Shown: positions 1-9,384 of the stretch, in pieces
How the letters are laid out: the number at the start of each line of letters is the position of its first letter
Position numbering within the stretch: position 1 is the stretch's first letter
Assembly: GCF_000585995.1 (NCBI RefSeq)
Contig: NZ_CP007410.1
Coordinates: 620,001-684,000 of the forward strand
From: Pseudomonas brassicacearum
Lineage (GTDB): Bacteria > Pseudomonadota > Gammaproteobacteria > Pseudomonadales > Pseudomonadaceae
Direction of reading: 5' to 3'
DNA length: 64,000 bases
The notes under the pieces: model-generated
What the model was told of the DNA's origin: nothing
Database searches by the model: none
Seen by the model: the letters and a program-made list of their open reading frames with translations, nothing else
Program-made: the position numbers and the translations under genes

Positions 1-48
1 CAGCTCGCTCGGCTCGATCACCAGTGGCAAGCCAGAGAAGTCAGGCAT
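1..48 (-). CDS. rhdA: Rhodanese-type thiosulfate sulfurtransferase, N-terminal fragment
   Basis: Only the first 16 codons lie in the window; the gene runs off the left edge on the minus strand. The start reads MPDFSGLPLVIEPSEL, which resembles the amino terminus I remember for Pseudomonas RhdA (thiosulfate:cyanide sulfurtransferase). In P. aeruginosa rhdA is the neighbour of the HDOD gene next to motAB, so position supports the call. No catalytic residues are visible here, so the assignment rests on the start and on synteny. Confidence 0.55.
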   Translation of the reverse strand, partial: MPDFSGLPLVIEPSEL

Positions 49-90
49 GTGAGGTCTCCAGGAGCACAAAGGGAAAGGATTGTACCAAGT

Positions 91-1629
91 TCAGCGGCCG
101 CGGTTGGTAAAGGTATGCAGGGCCCTTTCGATGCATTGCACGGTTTTGCCGAACGCTTGCACGGTCACGTCCGAGAACGGTCCGCCGCCCTGGTCCACCA
201 CCACCAGCATGATCACTCGACCGTTGCAGGTCAGCGAGCGCAGCAGCAGGTGCTCGCCCCGGAACAGGCTGCGCAGGCCCGGCGGCAGCAACGCCGAGAA
301 TTGGGCATTGTTGTCCGGGTTCAGGCGAACCTGGGCCTGCTGGGCCAGCAGCCGCTGCAAGACCTTGCTCTGATTGATGGGAAAGCTGGTGGCTGCTGCC
401 TCCTTGGGCAGGCCGGCGGTCTGGTGCACGCGCATGCTGGTCTGGCTGCGGTCAGCCATCAGGATCATTACCCGGCGCATCCCGCACGCCACCAGCGCAT
501 CCCGTGCCGAGGTGGTCAGGTGCATGGCATTGCTGAAGGGACTCGGTTCCACCAGCAGCGCAGAGCATTGCTTGCGCCACTGGGTCAGGTCTTCGGCACT
601 CGGCGGGGCGGCGGGCAGCAGTCCGGGGTGGATGCGGCGGCTGCCCCAGGGCCAGATCAGCGCCACGGCCGGATGCCAGAGATCGGGCATGGCATCGTGG
701 CGGGCACTGGTGACGGCTTGTTGGTGCAGTTGCTGTTGGACGTCATCCATCGACATCTGCAGATACAAACTGGTGAGATATTGCCAGCGGGCGCTGTTGG
801 GGGAGTCCCAGGCTTGTTGCGCTGAAAGGGCCAGGCCGTTGGCCAGCAGCACGGTATTGGCGGGCTGATTGAGCCAGCGCCGCAGGGTCGGGTCATCGTC
901 CAGGCGATTCTGCTGACGCAGCGGGTGCTCGCTGTCCCGGGCGATGCGGAGCACTTGCACCAGTTCGCGGCGTTCGTTGAGCAGCAGGCGGTAGCCTTGC
1001 ATTATCCAGATTGGCAGGCGCCAGGTTTCCACCAGCGCCAGGCAGATTTTCAGCAGGCTGACGCCGAACAGTTCGCGCTCGACCTCGCTGGCTGACTGGC
1101 CTTTATGGATGACCCGCAGTTCCCACTCTCCCAGCAAGCGCGGGTGAGTCAGGGCCAGTGGCCAGAGCGGTGAGAGAAACAACAGGCTGCCCCAGTGGAT
1201 GTCTTGCCAAAGCCGCGCCAGACGGCTGGCAAAAAAACCATTGGCCTGTTGCGTCGCGTGTTGGCTGATCAACTGCAGCTGGCGCAGGGCAATGGGTATT
1301 TCATGCCCCGGCAACGACGGCAGGCGGGCGAGCAGTTCTTCGGTGCGTTTAAGGCCGAGGCGGTTGATGGCCACTTCGAGATTTTCGGCCGGTTCCGCGA
1401 GGCTGCCATGGGTGTGATGGTTGGCTTCGCGAATGACGCTCAGGGCCAGGGCGGGGCTGTCCTGCATCAGTTCGGCGATGTCACGCAACGACCGGCGGCT
1501 GTCGGCAAGGGCCTTGCAGACCAGGTCATGACTGGCATGGGGCACAGGCAGGTGCACGCCGTCGAGCAGCTTGACCCAGCCTTCGAGCGTGGTCGGTCGT
1601 GGAGTTGGAACCTTCGTTTCGTTAGCCAT
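91..1629 (-). CDS. HDOD domain-containing protein
   Basis: The product has 512 residues. The amino-terminal half (about residues 20-230) has the helical HDOD pattern: a PVPHASHDLV start, a region with DIAELMQDSPALALSVIREAN, and an INRLGL turn typical of the family. The carboxy-terminal part (about 370-510) resembles a degenerate GAF-like sensory module, with the phrase GMRRVMILMADRSQTSM. HDOD proteins are usually regulatory scaffolds without enzyme activity. It is transcribed away from motA, so the two genes share a divergent control region that also holds the FliA promoter. Its target is unknown; a link to motility is suggested only by position. Confidence 0.85.
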   Translation of the reverse strand: MANETKVPTPRPTTLEGWVKLLDGVHLPVPHASHDLVCKALADSRRSLRDIAELMQDSPALALSVIREANHHTHGSLAEPAENLEVAINRLGLKRTEELLARLPSLPGHEIPIALRQLQLISQHATQQANGFFASRLARLWQDIHWGSLLFLSPLWPLALTHPRLLGEWELRVIHKGQSASEVERELFGVSLLKICLALVETWRLPIWIMQGYRLLLNERRELVQVLRIARDSEHPLRQQNRLDDDPTLRRWLNQPANTVLLANGLALSAQQAWDSPNSARWQYLTSLYLQMSMDDVQQQLHQQAVTSARHDAMPDLWHPAVALIWPWGSRRIHPGLLPAAPPSAEDLTQWRKQCSALLVEPSPFSNAMHLTTSARDALVACGMRRVMILMADRSQTSMRVHQTAGLPKEAAATSFPINQSKVLQRLLAQQAQVRLNPDNNAQFSALLPPGLRSLFRGEHLLLRSLTCNGRVIMLVVVDQGGGPFSDVTVQAFGKTVQCIERALHTFTNRGR

Positions 1630-1701
1630 GGTTGGACGTGATCATCGCAAAGGGTATCTACGCCCGGAACGGGGCAAAATTGGCTTTTCGCCGGAACTGA
1701 C

Positions 1702-1728
1702 TATAGTCTGGCGCAGTTTTGCCGATAA
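1702..1728 (+). promoter_or_regulatory. FliA (sigma-28) promoter of motAB
   Basis: A perfect GCCGATAA -10 element at 1721-1728 is preceded, after exactly 15 bases, by TATA at 1702-1705. The flagellar sigma-28 consensus is TAAA-N15-GCCGATAA. It lies about 70 bases upstream of the motA start, as expected for class IV flagellar genes. Confidence 0.85.
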
Positions 1729-1796
1729 GTAGAAGAAGAGATTTTTCAGCTTCCGAATATGACCTTGAACCCGACTTAAATAAGTACTTTCTATCT

Positions 1797-2648
1797 ATGG
1801 CTAAAATTATCGGCATCATTGTCGTGTTCGCGAGCGTACTCGGCGGATACGTGCTCTCCCATGGCAAGATTGCCGCCCTGATCCAACCTTTCGAGGTATT
1901 GATCATCGGTGGCGCGGCCCTCGGCGCATTCTTGCAGGCCAACCCTGGCTATATGACCATGCACGTGCTCAAGAAATCCCTGGGCATGTTCAGTTCGCGC
2001 TTCAGCCACACCTTCTACCTCGAGGTGCTGGGGCTGATCTACGAGATCCTCAACAAGAGCCGCCGCGAAGGCATGATGGCGATCGAAGGCGATATCGAAG
2101 ACGCCTCCGCCAGCCCGATTTTCGCCAAGTACCCTTCGGTGCTCAAAGACGCCCGCATGACGGCGTTCATCTGCGATTACCTGCGCATCATGTCGTCCGG
2201 CAACATGGCTCCCCATGAGCTTGAAGGCCTGTTCGACATGGAGCTGTACAGTCTCAAGGAAGACCTGGAGCACCCCTCCCATGCGGTCACCGGTATCGCC
2301 GACGCCATGCCTGGTTTCGGTATCGTCGCGGCGGTATTGGGCATCGTGGTGACCATGGCGTCCCTGGGCGACGGCGACCAGAAGTCCATCGGCCTGCACG
2401 TGGGTGCGGCCCTGGTGGGTACCTTCTTCGGTATCTTGGCCGCGTATGGTTTCTTCGGGCCGCTGGCCACCTCCCTGGCCCATGACGCCAAGGAAGAGCT
2501 CAATATCTACGAAGCCATCAAGGCTTCCCTGGTGGCCTCGGCCTCGGGCATGCCGCCATCGCTGGCGGTGGAGTTCGGCCGTAAGGTCCTGTACCCGGCG
2601 CACCGTCCAAGCTTCGCCGAGCTGGAACAAGCGGTTCGCGGTCGCTAA
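1797..2648 (+). CDS. motA: Flagellar motor stator protein MotA
   Basis: This is the inner-membrane stator subunit that forms the proton channel with MotB and exerts torque on the rotor protein FliG. The product has 283 residues, the usual length. It begins MAKIIGIIVVFASVLGGY (first membrane helix), has a second helix near residues 30-50, a long cytoplasmic loop, and two closing helices around PGFGIVAAVLGIVVTMAS and LVGTFFGILAAYGFFGPLA, which carry the conserved prolines. I chose ATG 1797 rather than an upstream in-frame codon at 1719 because the upstream extension covers the FliA promoter. motB follows three bases after the stop codon. Confidence 0.97.
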   Translation: MAKIIGIIVVFASVLGGYVLSHGKIAALIQPFEVLIIGGAALGAFLQANPGYMTMHVLKKSLGMFSSRFSHTFYLEVLGLIYEILNKSRREGMMAIEGDIEDASASPIFAKYPSVLKDARMTAFICDYLRIMSSGNMAPHELEGLFDMELYSLKEDLEHPSHAVTGIADAMPGFGIVAAVLGIVVTMASLGDGDQKSIGLHVGAALVGTFFGILAAYGFFGPLATSLAHDAKEELNIYEAIKASLVASASGMPPSLAVEFGRKVLYPAHRPSFAELEQAVRGR

Positions 2649-2651
2649 TTT

Positions 2652-3689
2652 ATGGAAAATAACCAGCCGATCATCATCAAGCGCGTCAAGCGCATAGCGG
2701 CAGGGCACCACGGGGGCGCCTGGAAAATCGCCTTCGCCGACTTCGCGACGGCGATGATGGCGTTCTTCCTGGTGCTGTGGCTGCTGTCTACCGCGACCCC
2801 GGAACAGAAGATCGCCATCGCCGGTTACTTCAAGGACCCGGTCGGTTTTACTGAAAGCGGCACGCCGTACATCATCGACCTGGGTGGTTCACCGACCCTG
2901 GCGCCGGACACGACCCTCAACCCTGAAGTCAAATCCGAGCCCCAGCCTGACAAGGTGACGGTGGACTCCGAGCAGGTCGAAGGGATGGCCGAGCAGGTCG
3001 AGCGCGAGCGTCTGGAATTGCTGCTGCAAGAGTTGCAGAACAAGGTCGAAGAGAACCCGCAACTGCAGAAATTCAAGGACCAGATCCTGTTCGAAATCAC
3101 GCCGAACGGCTTGCGCATCCAGATCATGGACGCCGAGAACCGGCCGATGTTCGACTCGGGCAGCGCGCGCCTGAAACCTTATTTCGAAGACATTCTGCTG
3201 GCCATGGCCGACACCATCAAAGCGGTGCCGAACAAAATCAGCATCAGCGGTCATACCGATGCCAAGCCCTACGTCGGCAAAGGTGATTTCGGTAACTGGG
3301 AACTGTCCGCCAACCGCGCCAATGCGGCCCGTCGCGCCTTGGTGGCCGGCAGTTATCCGGATGAGCAGGTGGCGCGGGTGGTCGGTTATGCGTCCTCGGC
3401 GTTGTTCGACCGCAAGGACCCGTTCAATCCGGTCAACCGGCGTATCGATATCGTGGTGTTGACCAAGAAGGCCCAGCAAGCCATCGAAGGTTCGCAAACC
3501 GATGATCCGCCGCCGGATCCGGCCCAGGGGCAGGGCGCGCCGGGTGAGGTGCCTGAGACGCCTGGCGCTGCGGCAGATCCGAACGCCTTGCCGGCGGACC
3601 AGCAGCCCGTGCCGGCCCATGAGCTGCGCGAACGTCTGAACCTGTTCGATAACGCCGCGCCGAAGCCTCCCGGAACGCCGGCGCAGTGA
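2652..3689 (+). CDS. motB: Flagellar motor stator protein MotB
   Basis: The product has 345 residues. A short cytoplasmic start is followed by one membrane helix (about 27-48) containing ADFATAMMAFFLVLWLL; Asp30 in this motif corresponds to the proton-binding aspartate of E. coli MotB (Asp32). The periplasmic part carries an OmpA-like peptidoglycan-binding domain with ISGHTDAKPY and NRRIDIVVL at about residues 195-275. The tail (about 275-345) is rich in proline, alanine and aspartate and is probably disordered. It is translated directly behind motA and ends at a strong terminator. Confidence 0.97.
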   Translation: MENNQPIIIKRVKRIAAGHHGGAWKIAFADFATAMMAFFLVLWLLSTATPEQKIAIAGYFKDPVGFTESGTPYIIDLGGSPTLAPDTTLNPEVKSEPQPDKVTVDSEQVEGMAEQVERERLELLLQELQNKVEENPQLQKFKDQILFEITPNGLRIQIMDAENRPMFDSGSARLKPYFEDILLAMADTIKAVPNKISISGHTDAKPYVGKGDFGNWELSANRANAARRALVAGSYPDEQVARVVGYASSALFDRKDPFNPVNRRIDIVVLTKKAQQAIEGSQTDDPPPDPAQGQGAPGEVPETPGAAADPNALPADQQPVPAHELRERLNLFDNAAPKPPGTPAQ

Positions 3690-3691
3690 CC

Positions 3692-3728
3692 CACAAAAAA
3701 GCCGACATCATTGTCGGCTTTTTTGTGA
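3692..3728. terminator. Bidirectional rho-independent terminator, motB / rsgA
   Basis: GCCGACA (3701-3707) and TGTCGGC (3712-3718) form a stem with loop TCAT, flanked by A6 on the left and T6 on the right. It can therefore stop motAB transcripts on the plus strand and rsgA transcripts on the minus strand. Confidence 0.93.
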
Positions 3729-3776
3729 GGCACTGTTCACCTGAGGCTTGCTTGTCTGTGTGGCTCACATTCCGGG

Positions 3777-4808
3777 TCAGTAACTGCTTTCCGGCAAGCT
3801 GGCGATGATCGAGCGGTAGCTGTTCATCCGTTGCTGATGCACGCGACCTTCTTCCAGCGCCTTGAGCAGCGCGCATCCAGGTTCGCGGTCGTGCTTGCAG
3901 TCGCGGAAGCGGCAGGTGCCGATCAGTTCGTTGAATTCGATGAACCCGGCTTCGACATCGGCCCGACTGACATGGCCCAGGCCGAATTCACGGATGCCCG
4001 GCGAGTCGATCAATTCACCGCCGCCGGGAAAATGGAACAACCGCGCGGTGGTGGTGGTATGGGTGCCCTGGCCGGACAACTCGGACAACGGCCCGACGCG
4101 AGTCTCGACTTCTGGCAGCAGGCTGTTGACCAGTGATGACTTGCCAACGCCGGACTGACCGACGAACACGCTGATGCGCCCATCCAACTGCTGTTGCAAT
4201 TGCTCCATGCCGTTGCCGTGATGGGCCGAGACTTCCAGCACCGGGTAACCCAAATCCCGATAGACCGACAGCAAGGCGTTCAGCGCCGGGGCGTTGTGCT
4301 CGTCGATCAGGTCGAACTTGTTGAGCAGCAACAACGGGCGGATGCCGGCGTGCTCGGCTGCCACCAGGTAACGGTCGATCAGGTTGGCGTGGGGCTCGGG
4401 CAGGGGGGCGAACACAATGACGATCATGTCGACGTTGGCCGCTACCGGCTTGAGCTGGCCACGGCTGTCCGGACGGCACAGCTCGGTGTGGCGTGGCAAT
4501 TGCGCCACGATCACGCCGATGCCCTGGTTGCCGGCACGCCAGACCACCTGGTCGCCAGTCACCAGCGCCGGCAGGTTGGCGCGCAAGTGACAACGGAACA
4601 CTTGGCCGGCCAGTTCGCCTTCCCGGGCCTCGACCTCGACCTGCACACCGAAGTGGGCGATTACCAGGCCGGTCTGTTCCGGGCCCAGGTCGCCACCTTC
4701 CAAGGCTTCGACAGCACTGGATTCGCGTTTGGCGGCGCGGGCAGCGCGCTCGCCCTGGATCTTTTCGATGCGCCAGTTCTGGCGACGATTGAGTTGGCGT
4801 TTGGCCAT
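3777..4808 (-). CDS. rsgA: Ribosome small-subunit biogenesis GTPase RsgA
   Basis: RsgA is a circularly permuted GTPase that acts late in 30S maturation. The 343-residue product shows the family layout: a basic start ([17 protein letters not shown]), an OB-fold region, then the G motifs in permuted order, with NKFD at 163-166 ahead of the P-loop GQSGVGKSS at 217-225 and DSPG later. A cysteine/histidine zinc site ([14 protein letters not shown]) lies near the end. I used ATG at 4808; the open frame continues upstream but that extension overlaps orn on the opposite strand. rsgA and orn are divergent with about 110 bases between them. Confidence 0.96.
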   Translation of the reverse strand: MAKRQLNRRQNWRIEKIQGERAARAAKRESSAVEALEGGDLGPEQTGLVIAHFGVQVEVEAREGELAGQVFRCHLRANLPALVTGDQVVWRAGNQGIGVIVAQLPRHTELCRPDSRGQLKPVAANVDMIVIVFAPLPEPHANLIDRYLVAAEHAGIRPLLLLNKFDLIDEHNAPALNALLSVYRDLGYPVLEVSAHHGNGMEQLQQQLDGRISVFVGQSGVGKSSLVNSLLPEVETRVGPLSELSGQGTHTTTTARLFHFPGGGELIDSPGIREFGLGHVSRADVEAGFIEFNELIGTCRFRDCKHDREPGCALLKALEEGRVHQQRMNSYRSIIASLPESSY

Positions 4809-4917
4809 GGGTGTTCCGTATGAAGAAATGCAGCGAATAGGGTAAAACGGCCGCGAGTTTAGCACGCCCAAGGGCCGGCCTAAGCTAAACTGCGTGGCTA
4901 CGCCGAGGAGCTTCCCT

Positions 4918-5460
4918 ATGCAAAACCCGCAGAACCTGATCTGGATCGACCTGGAAATGACCGGTCTGAACCCCGACACCGACGTCATCATCGAAATGGC
5001 CACCATCGTCACCGACAGCGACCTCAACACCCTGGCCGAAGGCCCGGTGATCGCGATCCATCACAGCGACGAGATCCTGGCCGGCATGGACGAATGGAAC
5101 ACCCGCCAGCACGGCGGCTCGGGCCTGACCCAGCGGGTGCGCGAGAGCAAGATCAGCATGGCCGAAGCCGAGGCCCAGACCATCGCGTTCCTGGAACAAT
5201 GGGTGCCGAAGGGCAAGTCGCCGATCTGCGGCAACAGCATCTGCCAGGACCGTCGCTTCCTCTATACCCACATGAAATCCCTGGAAAGCTATTTCCACTA
5301 CCGCAACCTGGACGTCTCCACCCTCAAGGAGCTGGCCGCCCGCTGGGCTCCAGAAGTGCGTGACAGCTTCCAAAAGGGTGGCAGCCACCTGGCCCTGGAC
5401 GACATTCGCGAGTCCATTGCCGAGCTGCAGCATTACCGCAAGCATTTCATCAAGTTCTGA
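4918..5460 (+). CDS. orn: Oligoribonuclease
   Basis: Orn is a DEDDh 3'-5' exonuclease that degrades short RNA, including the pGpG made from cyclic-di-GMP. The 180-residue product matches the family length. The exonuclease I motif IDLEMTGL carries the first metal ligands (Asp and Glu at about 11-13). The later motif [12 protein letters not shown] and the terminal [11 protein letters not shown] carry the other acidic residues and the catalytic histidine region. ATG 4918 is preceded by GAGGAG at 4905-4910; a start eight codons upstream lacks such support. Confidence 0.97.
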   Translation: MQNPQNLIWIDLEMTGLNPDTDVIIEMATIVTDSDLNTLAEGPVIAIHHSDEILAGMDEWNTRQHGGSGLTQRVRESKISMAEAEAQTIAFLEQWVPKGKSPICGNSICQDRRFLYTHMKSLESYFHYRNLDVSTLKELAARWAPEVRDSFQKGGSHLALDDIRESIAELQHYRKHFIKF

Positions 5461-5480
5461 GTGAGGCGCGCGGAGCTCTT

Positions 5481-5599
5481 GTGGCGAGGAAGCTTGCTCC
5501 CGCTGGCCTGCGAAGCAGGCCCTGACAGTCCTTCAGGTAGACCACATTGTCCGGTTTGCGACTGCTGCGCAGCCGAGCGGGAGCAAGCTCCCTCGCCAC
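5481..5599. repeat. REPIN, family 2 (GTGGCGAGG...CCTCGCCAC)
   Basis: Two inverted palindromic ends, GTGGCGAGGAAGCTTGCTCC at 5481 and its complement ending CCTCGCCAC at 5599, flank about 75 bases of unrelated spacer. This is a REP doublet of the kind mobilised by RAYT transposases; no RAYT gene is in the window. It fills the gap between orn and the TRIC gene. Confidence 0.85.
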
Positions 5600-5688
5600 G
5601 GGTCCTGTGTTGGACTTGTCGGAGCTGCCCTCTTTTGGTGCCTGCCCGAAATGGCTAGACTGCGCGCCTTCCTGCAAGGACCGCCACC

Positions 5689-6300
5689 ATGTTGCTGATG
5701 CTTTATCTGATCGCCATCACCGCCGAAGCCATGACCGGCGCCTTGTCTGCCGGGCGTCGTGGCATGGACTGGTTCGGCGTGGTGCTGATCGCCTGTATCA
5801 CGGCGCTGGGTGGCGGCTCGGTGCGCGACGTATTGCTTGGCCATTACCCGCTGACCTGGGTCAAGCACCCGGAATACCTGGTGCTGACCACTGCGGCGGC
5901 GATGCTGACGGTGTTCCTGGCGCGCTGGATGCGCCATCTGCGCTCGCTGTTCCTGGTGCTCGACGCCGTGGGGCTGGTGGCGTTCACGCTGATTGGCTGC
6001 ATGACCGCCCTGGAAATGGGTCATGGCATGCTGGTGGCATCGGTCAGTGGGGTCATCACCGGGGTGTTCGGCGGCATCCTGCGGGACATCTTCTGCAACG
6101 ATATTCCGCTGATCTTTCGCCGCGAACTCTATGCCAGCGTCTCATTTGCCGCGGCGTGGTGCTACCTGTTGTGCGTCTACCTGCAGTTGCCGAATGAACA
6201 GGCGATTCTCATCACCTTGTTCGGCGGTTTCCTGCTGCGGCTCCTGGCGATTCGCTTTCACTGGGAAATGCCGAAGTTCGTTTATAACGACGAGGTCTGA
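5689..6300 (+). CDS. Trimeric intracellular cation (TRIC) channel family membrane protein
   Basis: The 203-residue product belongs to the former UPF0126 (YadS/YicG) family, which has two repeated three-helix units and one extra helix. The paired signatures are visible: ITALGGGSVRDVLLG at about 43-57 and VITGVFGGILRDIFC at about 120-134, each a glycine-rich kinked helix followed by RD. Prokaryotic TRIC proteins are potassium-permeable channels; the substrate here is inferred. The last 19 bases overlap the end of queG, which converges from the other strand. Confidence 0.9.
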   Translation: MLLMLYLIAITAEAMTGALSAGRRGMDWFGVVLIACITALGGGSVRDVLLGHYPLTWVKHPEYLVLTTAAAMLTVFLARWMRHLRSLFLVLDAVGLVAFTLIGCMTALEMGHGMLVASVSGVITGVFGGILRDIFCNDIPLIFRRELYASVSFAAAWCYLLCVYLQLPNEQAILITLFGGFLLRLLAIRFHWEMPKFVYNDEV

Positions 6301-7361
6301 CGCTCGGCGTGTTGGCGCAACGCCCACTCGACATGCTCGCGTACCAGTTCCGAAGGATAATCGCGTCGCGCCTCCAGCGCTTGCAGCACCGCAATGGTTG
6401 AGGGTGCATTGCCAAGGCCCACCGCCAGGTTGCGCAGCCAACGTTCGTAACCGGCGCGGCGCAGTGGCGAGCCTTCGGTGCTGCGCAGAAACGTGTCCTC
6501 GTCCCACATGAACAGCTCGGCCAGCCCGGCGTTGTCCAGGTTGTGTCGCGGCTTGAAGTCGCTTTCCCCGGACGGTCGGGCGAAGCGGTTCCACGGGCAG
6601 ACGATCTGGCAGTCATCACACCCGAACACCCGATTGCCAATCAATGGCCGCAGTTCTTCGGGGATGGCACTTTTCAGTTCGATGGTCAGGTAGGAGATGC
6701 ACCGACGGGCATCCAACACGTAGGGCCCGACGAAGGCATTCGTAGGACAGATGTCCAGGCACGCCGTGCATTTTCCACAATGTTCGCTGGCGTGGGGCGG
6801 GTCCACCGGCAGGGGCAAGTCGACGAACAGCTCGCTCAAAAAGAAATAACTGCCCGCCTTGCGGTTCAACACCAAGGTGTTTTTACCGATCCAGCCCAGG
6901 CCGGCCTGTTCCGCGATGGCCTTCTCCAGCACCGGCGCGCTGTCGACGAAGGCGCGATAGCCAAAGGGGCCGATGACCGCCTGGATTTTTTCTGCCAGTT
7001 GCTGCACACGTTTACGGATCAATTTGTGGTAATCGCGGCCCAATGCATAACGCGAGACGTAGGCCTTTTCCGGTTGGCCGAGCAATTGCGCCATTTGCGT
7101 GTCGCCCGGCAGGTAATCCATGCGCAGGGAAACCACCCGCAGCGTGCCCGGCACCAGCTCGTCGGGGTGCGAGCGTTTGCTGCCATGGGCCGCCATGTAA
7201 TCCATCTCGCCGTGATAGCCCGCGTCGAGCCAGCGCTGCAAATGTTGCTCATGCTCGGCAAGGTCCAGGCCGCTGATGCCGACTTGCTGGAAACCCAGCT
7301 CACGGCCCCAGTCCTTGATGGATTGGGCGAGGGCGGGGAGGTCTGTGGGAATGACAGGCAT
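6282..7361 (-). CDS. queG: Epoxyqueuosine reductase QueG
   Basis: QueG reduces epoxyqueuosine to queuosine in the wobble base of tRNAs with a GUN anticodon, using cobalamin and two 4Fe-4S clusters. The 359-residue product has the amino-terminal cobalamin-binding region (with YVSRYALGRDYHK) and two ferredoxin-type clusters: HCGKCTACLDICPTNAF, and GCDDCQIVCPWNRF. A HEAT-like tail (LRNLAVGLGNAPST) closes the protein. ATG 7361 gives the family length; the frame stays open upstream but enters the divergent nnrDE promoter. The 3' end overlaps the TRIC gene by 19 bases. Confidence 0.95.
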   Translation of the reverse strand: MPVIPTDLPALAQSIKDWGRELGFQQVGISGLDLAEHEQHLQRWLDAGYHGEMDYMAAHGSKRSHPDELVPGTLRVVSLRMDYLPGDTQMAQLLGQPEKAYVSRYALGRDYHKLIRKRVQQLAEKIQAVIGPFGYRAFVDSAPVLEKAIAEQAGLGWIGKNTLVLNRKAGSYFFLSELFVDLPLPVDPPHASEHCGKCTACLDICPTNAFVGPYVLDARRCISYLTIELKSAIPEELRPLIGNRVFGCDDCQIVCPWNRFARPSGESDFKPRHNLDNAGLAELFMWDEDTFLRSTEGSPLRRAGYERWLRNLAVGLGNAPSTIAVLQALEARRDYPSELVREHVEWALRQHAERQTSSL

Positions 7362-7424
7362 GAGGCGAGAGAAACCGGAGCTGAGATGCGTATAATTCTG
7401 CCAGACATCGGAGCCCGAAGACGC

Positions 7425-8924
7425 ATGCCGCACACTAAAGATGATTTTCCCGACGCGCTGTACAGTGCCGCGCAGGTTCGGGCCCTCGACGCACAATTGA
7501 TCGCGGCGGGCACCGCCGGCTTCGAATTGATGCAGCGCGCGGCCCGCGCCATGTGGCGTGCGATCGTTCGGCACTGGCCTGACGCCAGCGAGCTGACCGT
7601 ACTGGCTGGCCACGGCAACAACGCGGGCGATGGTTACCTGGTGGCAACCCTGGCCCGGCGCGCCGGTTGGTCGGTGCGGGTGCTGACGGTGGGCGAGCCC
7701 CGGCGTCTGCAGGGCGACGCCGCCAATGCCCACGCTGAGGCTGTGGCGGTGGGTGTCCCGGTGGAACCGTGGTCGGACGAATCCGAATTGCGTGGCGTGC
7801 TGCTGGACGCGTTGCTCGGCACCGGGTTGAGCGGCGATGTACGCGAGCCCTATGTGCGTGCTATCGACACGATCAATGTCAGTGGTCTGCCGGTCGCCGC
7901 GGTGGATATTCCCTCCGGGCTGTGTGCCGACACCGGTCGGGTTCTCGGTACGGCGGTGGTGGCCGACCTGACTGTGACGTTCATTGGCCTGAAGCTCGGC
8001 CTGTTCACGGGGGATGCGGCGGATCGGGTAGGCGAACTGGTGTTCAACGATCTACACGCCGACCCTGACATCGTTGAAGCGACACCGGCCAGTGCCCGAC
8101 TGCTCTCACCGCATAATCTGCCGCGTCTGACGCCGCGCATGCCCACGTCCCACAAAGGCCGGTTTGGTCATGTGCTGTTGATTGGCGGCGACCGAGGTTT
8201 TGGCGGCGCCATCCAGATGAGCGCCGAAAGCGCCCTGCGTTGCGGCGCGGGCATGGTGTCCATGGCGACCCGCAGCGAGCATGTGTCCGCGGCGCTGACG
8301 CGTTTGCCCGAGGTCATGGTGCAGGGCACTCATTCGGCCAACCAATTGATGGGCTTGCTCAAGCAGGCCAGTGTGCTGGTGGTCGGGCCAGGGCTGGGCC
8401 AGGCCGCGTGGGGACGCAGCCTGTTGTCGGCGGCGGCCAATGCGCCGCTGCCGCAAGTGTGGGATGCCGATGCGCTGAACCTGCTGAGTAGCGGCGACGT
8501 CAGTCTGCCCGAGCACTGTGTCATCAGCCCGCATCCGGGCGAGGCGGCGCGGCTGCTGGACATCTCCACGGCTCAGGTGCAGGCCGATCGTCCGGCGGCG
8601 GCCCATGCATTGAGCAAAAAATACACCGCCACAGTGATTCTCAAGGGCGCCGGCAGCCTGATCGCCAGCCCGGACGGTCGTCTGGCCGTTTGCAGCCAGG
8701 GCCATCCGGCTATGGCCACGGCCGGCCTGGGGGACGTGTTGGCCGGCGTGGTCGGCGCTTTGTTGGCCCAGGGCATGGAAGATTTTGATGCGGCGTGCCT
8801 GGCGGTCTGGTTGCACGCCAATGCCGGTGCCCAAGCCGGTCGGTCGGGTCGGGGAGTGGCGGCGACCGATCTGATCCCGGCCATTCGTCAGTTGTTGGAG
8901 GAGCATTCACCGTGTCTGAAGTAA
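7425..8924 (+). CDS. nnrDE: Bifunctional NAD(P)H-hydrate epimerase / ADP-dependent NAD(P)H-hydrate dehydratase
   Basis: This enzyme repairs damaged NAD(P)H: the amino-terminal YjeF_N domain epimerises the hydrate and the carboxy-terminal ribokinase-like domain dehydrates the S form. In the 499-residue product the epimerase part is about 15-215, with GHGNNAGDGYLVA and DALLGTGLSG. The dehydratase part is about 230-495, with LLIGGDRGFGGAI, VGPGLGQ, ISPHPGEAARLL and TAGLGDVLAGVVGAL. It is the first gene of the run leading through tsaE to mutL. ATG 7425 is used; another in-frame ATG lies at 7386. Confidence 0.95.
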   Translation: MPHTKDDFPDALYSAAQVRALDAQLIAAGTAGFELMQRAARAMWRAIVRHWPDASELTVLAGHGNNAGDGYLVATLARRAGWSVRVLTVGEPRRLQGDAANAHAEAVAVGVPVEPWSDESELRGVLLDALLGTGLSGDVREPYVRAIDTINVSGLPVAAVDIPSGLCADTGRVLGTAVVADLTVTFIGLKLGLFTGDAADRVGELVFNDLHADPDIVEATPASARLLSPHNLPRLTPRMPTSHKGRFGHVLLIGGDRGFGGAIQMSAESALRCGAGMVSMATRSEHVSAALTRLPEVMVQGTHSANQLMGLLKQASVLVVGPGLGQAAWGRSLLSAAANAPLPQVWDADALNLLSSGDVSLPEHCVISPHPGEAARLLDISTAQVQADRPAAAHALSKKYTATVILKGAGSLIASPDGRLAVCSQGHPAMATAGLGDVLAGVVGALLAQGMEDFDAACLAVWLHANAGAQAGRSGRGVAATDLIPAIRQLLEEHSPCLK

Positions 8925-9382
8925 CCCTGTTCATGGCGGACGAACACGCCATGACGGAATTCGGGGCGCGTATCGCGCGCACCACTGGGGGCCATGGCCT
9001 GATTTTTCTCGAAGGTGACCTTGGCGCGGGGAAAACCACCCTGTCCCGGGGCATCATTCGCGGCCTTGGGCACGTCGGCGCGGTAAAAAGCCCTACGTTC
9101 ACGTTGGTCGAGCCCTACGAGATCGGTGATGTTCGCGCCTTCCATTTCGACCTGTATCGACTGGTGGATCCCGAGGAGCTGGAATTTCTCGGTATCCGCG
9201 ATTATTTCGAAGATGATGCCTTGTGCCTGATCGAATGGCCCCAGAAGGGTGCAGGCTTTTTGCCAAAGCCGGACCTGACCATTACCATTGGCGCGCAGAA
9301 CGGCGGGCGTTCGCTGAAACTGACGCCGCAAGGCTCGCGTGGCGAGTCGTGGTGTGCCGCTTTGGCATTGGAAATTAATTGA
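8912..9382 (+). CDS. tsaE: tRNA t6A biosynthesis ATPase TsaE
   Basis: TsaE is the small ATPase that regenerates the TsaB-TsaD complex during N6-threonylcarbamoyladenosine synthesis. The 156-residue product has a Walker A motif GDLGAGKTTLSRG and the family phrases KSPTFTLVEPY, FHFDLYRL and EWPQKG. The start is GTG at 8912, inside the last codons of nnrDE (13-base overlap), and is supported by GGAGGAG at 8897-8903. The overlap implies translational coupling. Confidence 0.95.
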   Translation: MSEVTLFMADEHAMTEFGARIARTTGGHGLIFLEGDLGAGKTTLSRGIIRGLGHVGAVKSPTFTLVEPYEIGDVRAFHFDLYRLVDPEELEFLGIRDYFEDDALCLIEWPQKGAGFLPKPDLTITIGAQNGGRSLKLTPQGSRGESWCAALALEIN

Positions 9383-9384
9383 TG

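Noticed and set aside
6543..7424. In-frame upstream extension of nnrDE by about 290 codons
   Set aside because: The extension is antisense to queG, which has complete iron-sulfur motifs; the YjeF_N domain starts after ATG 7425.
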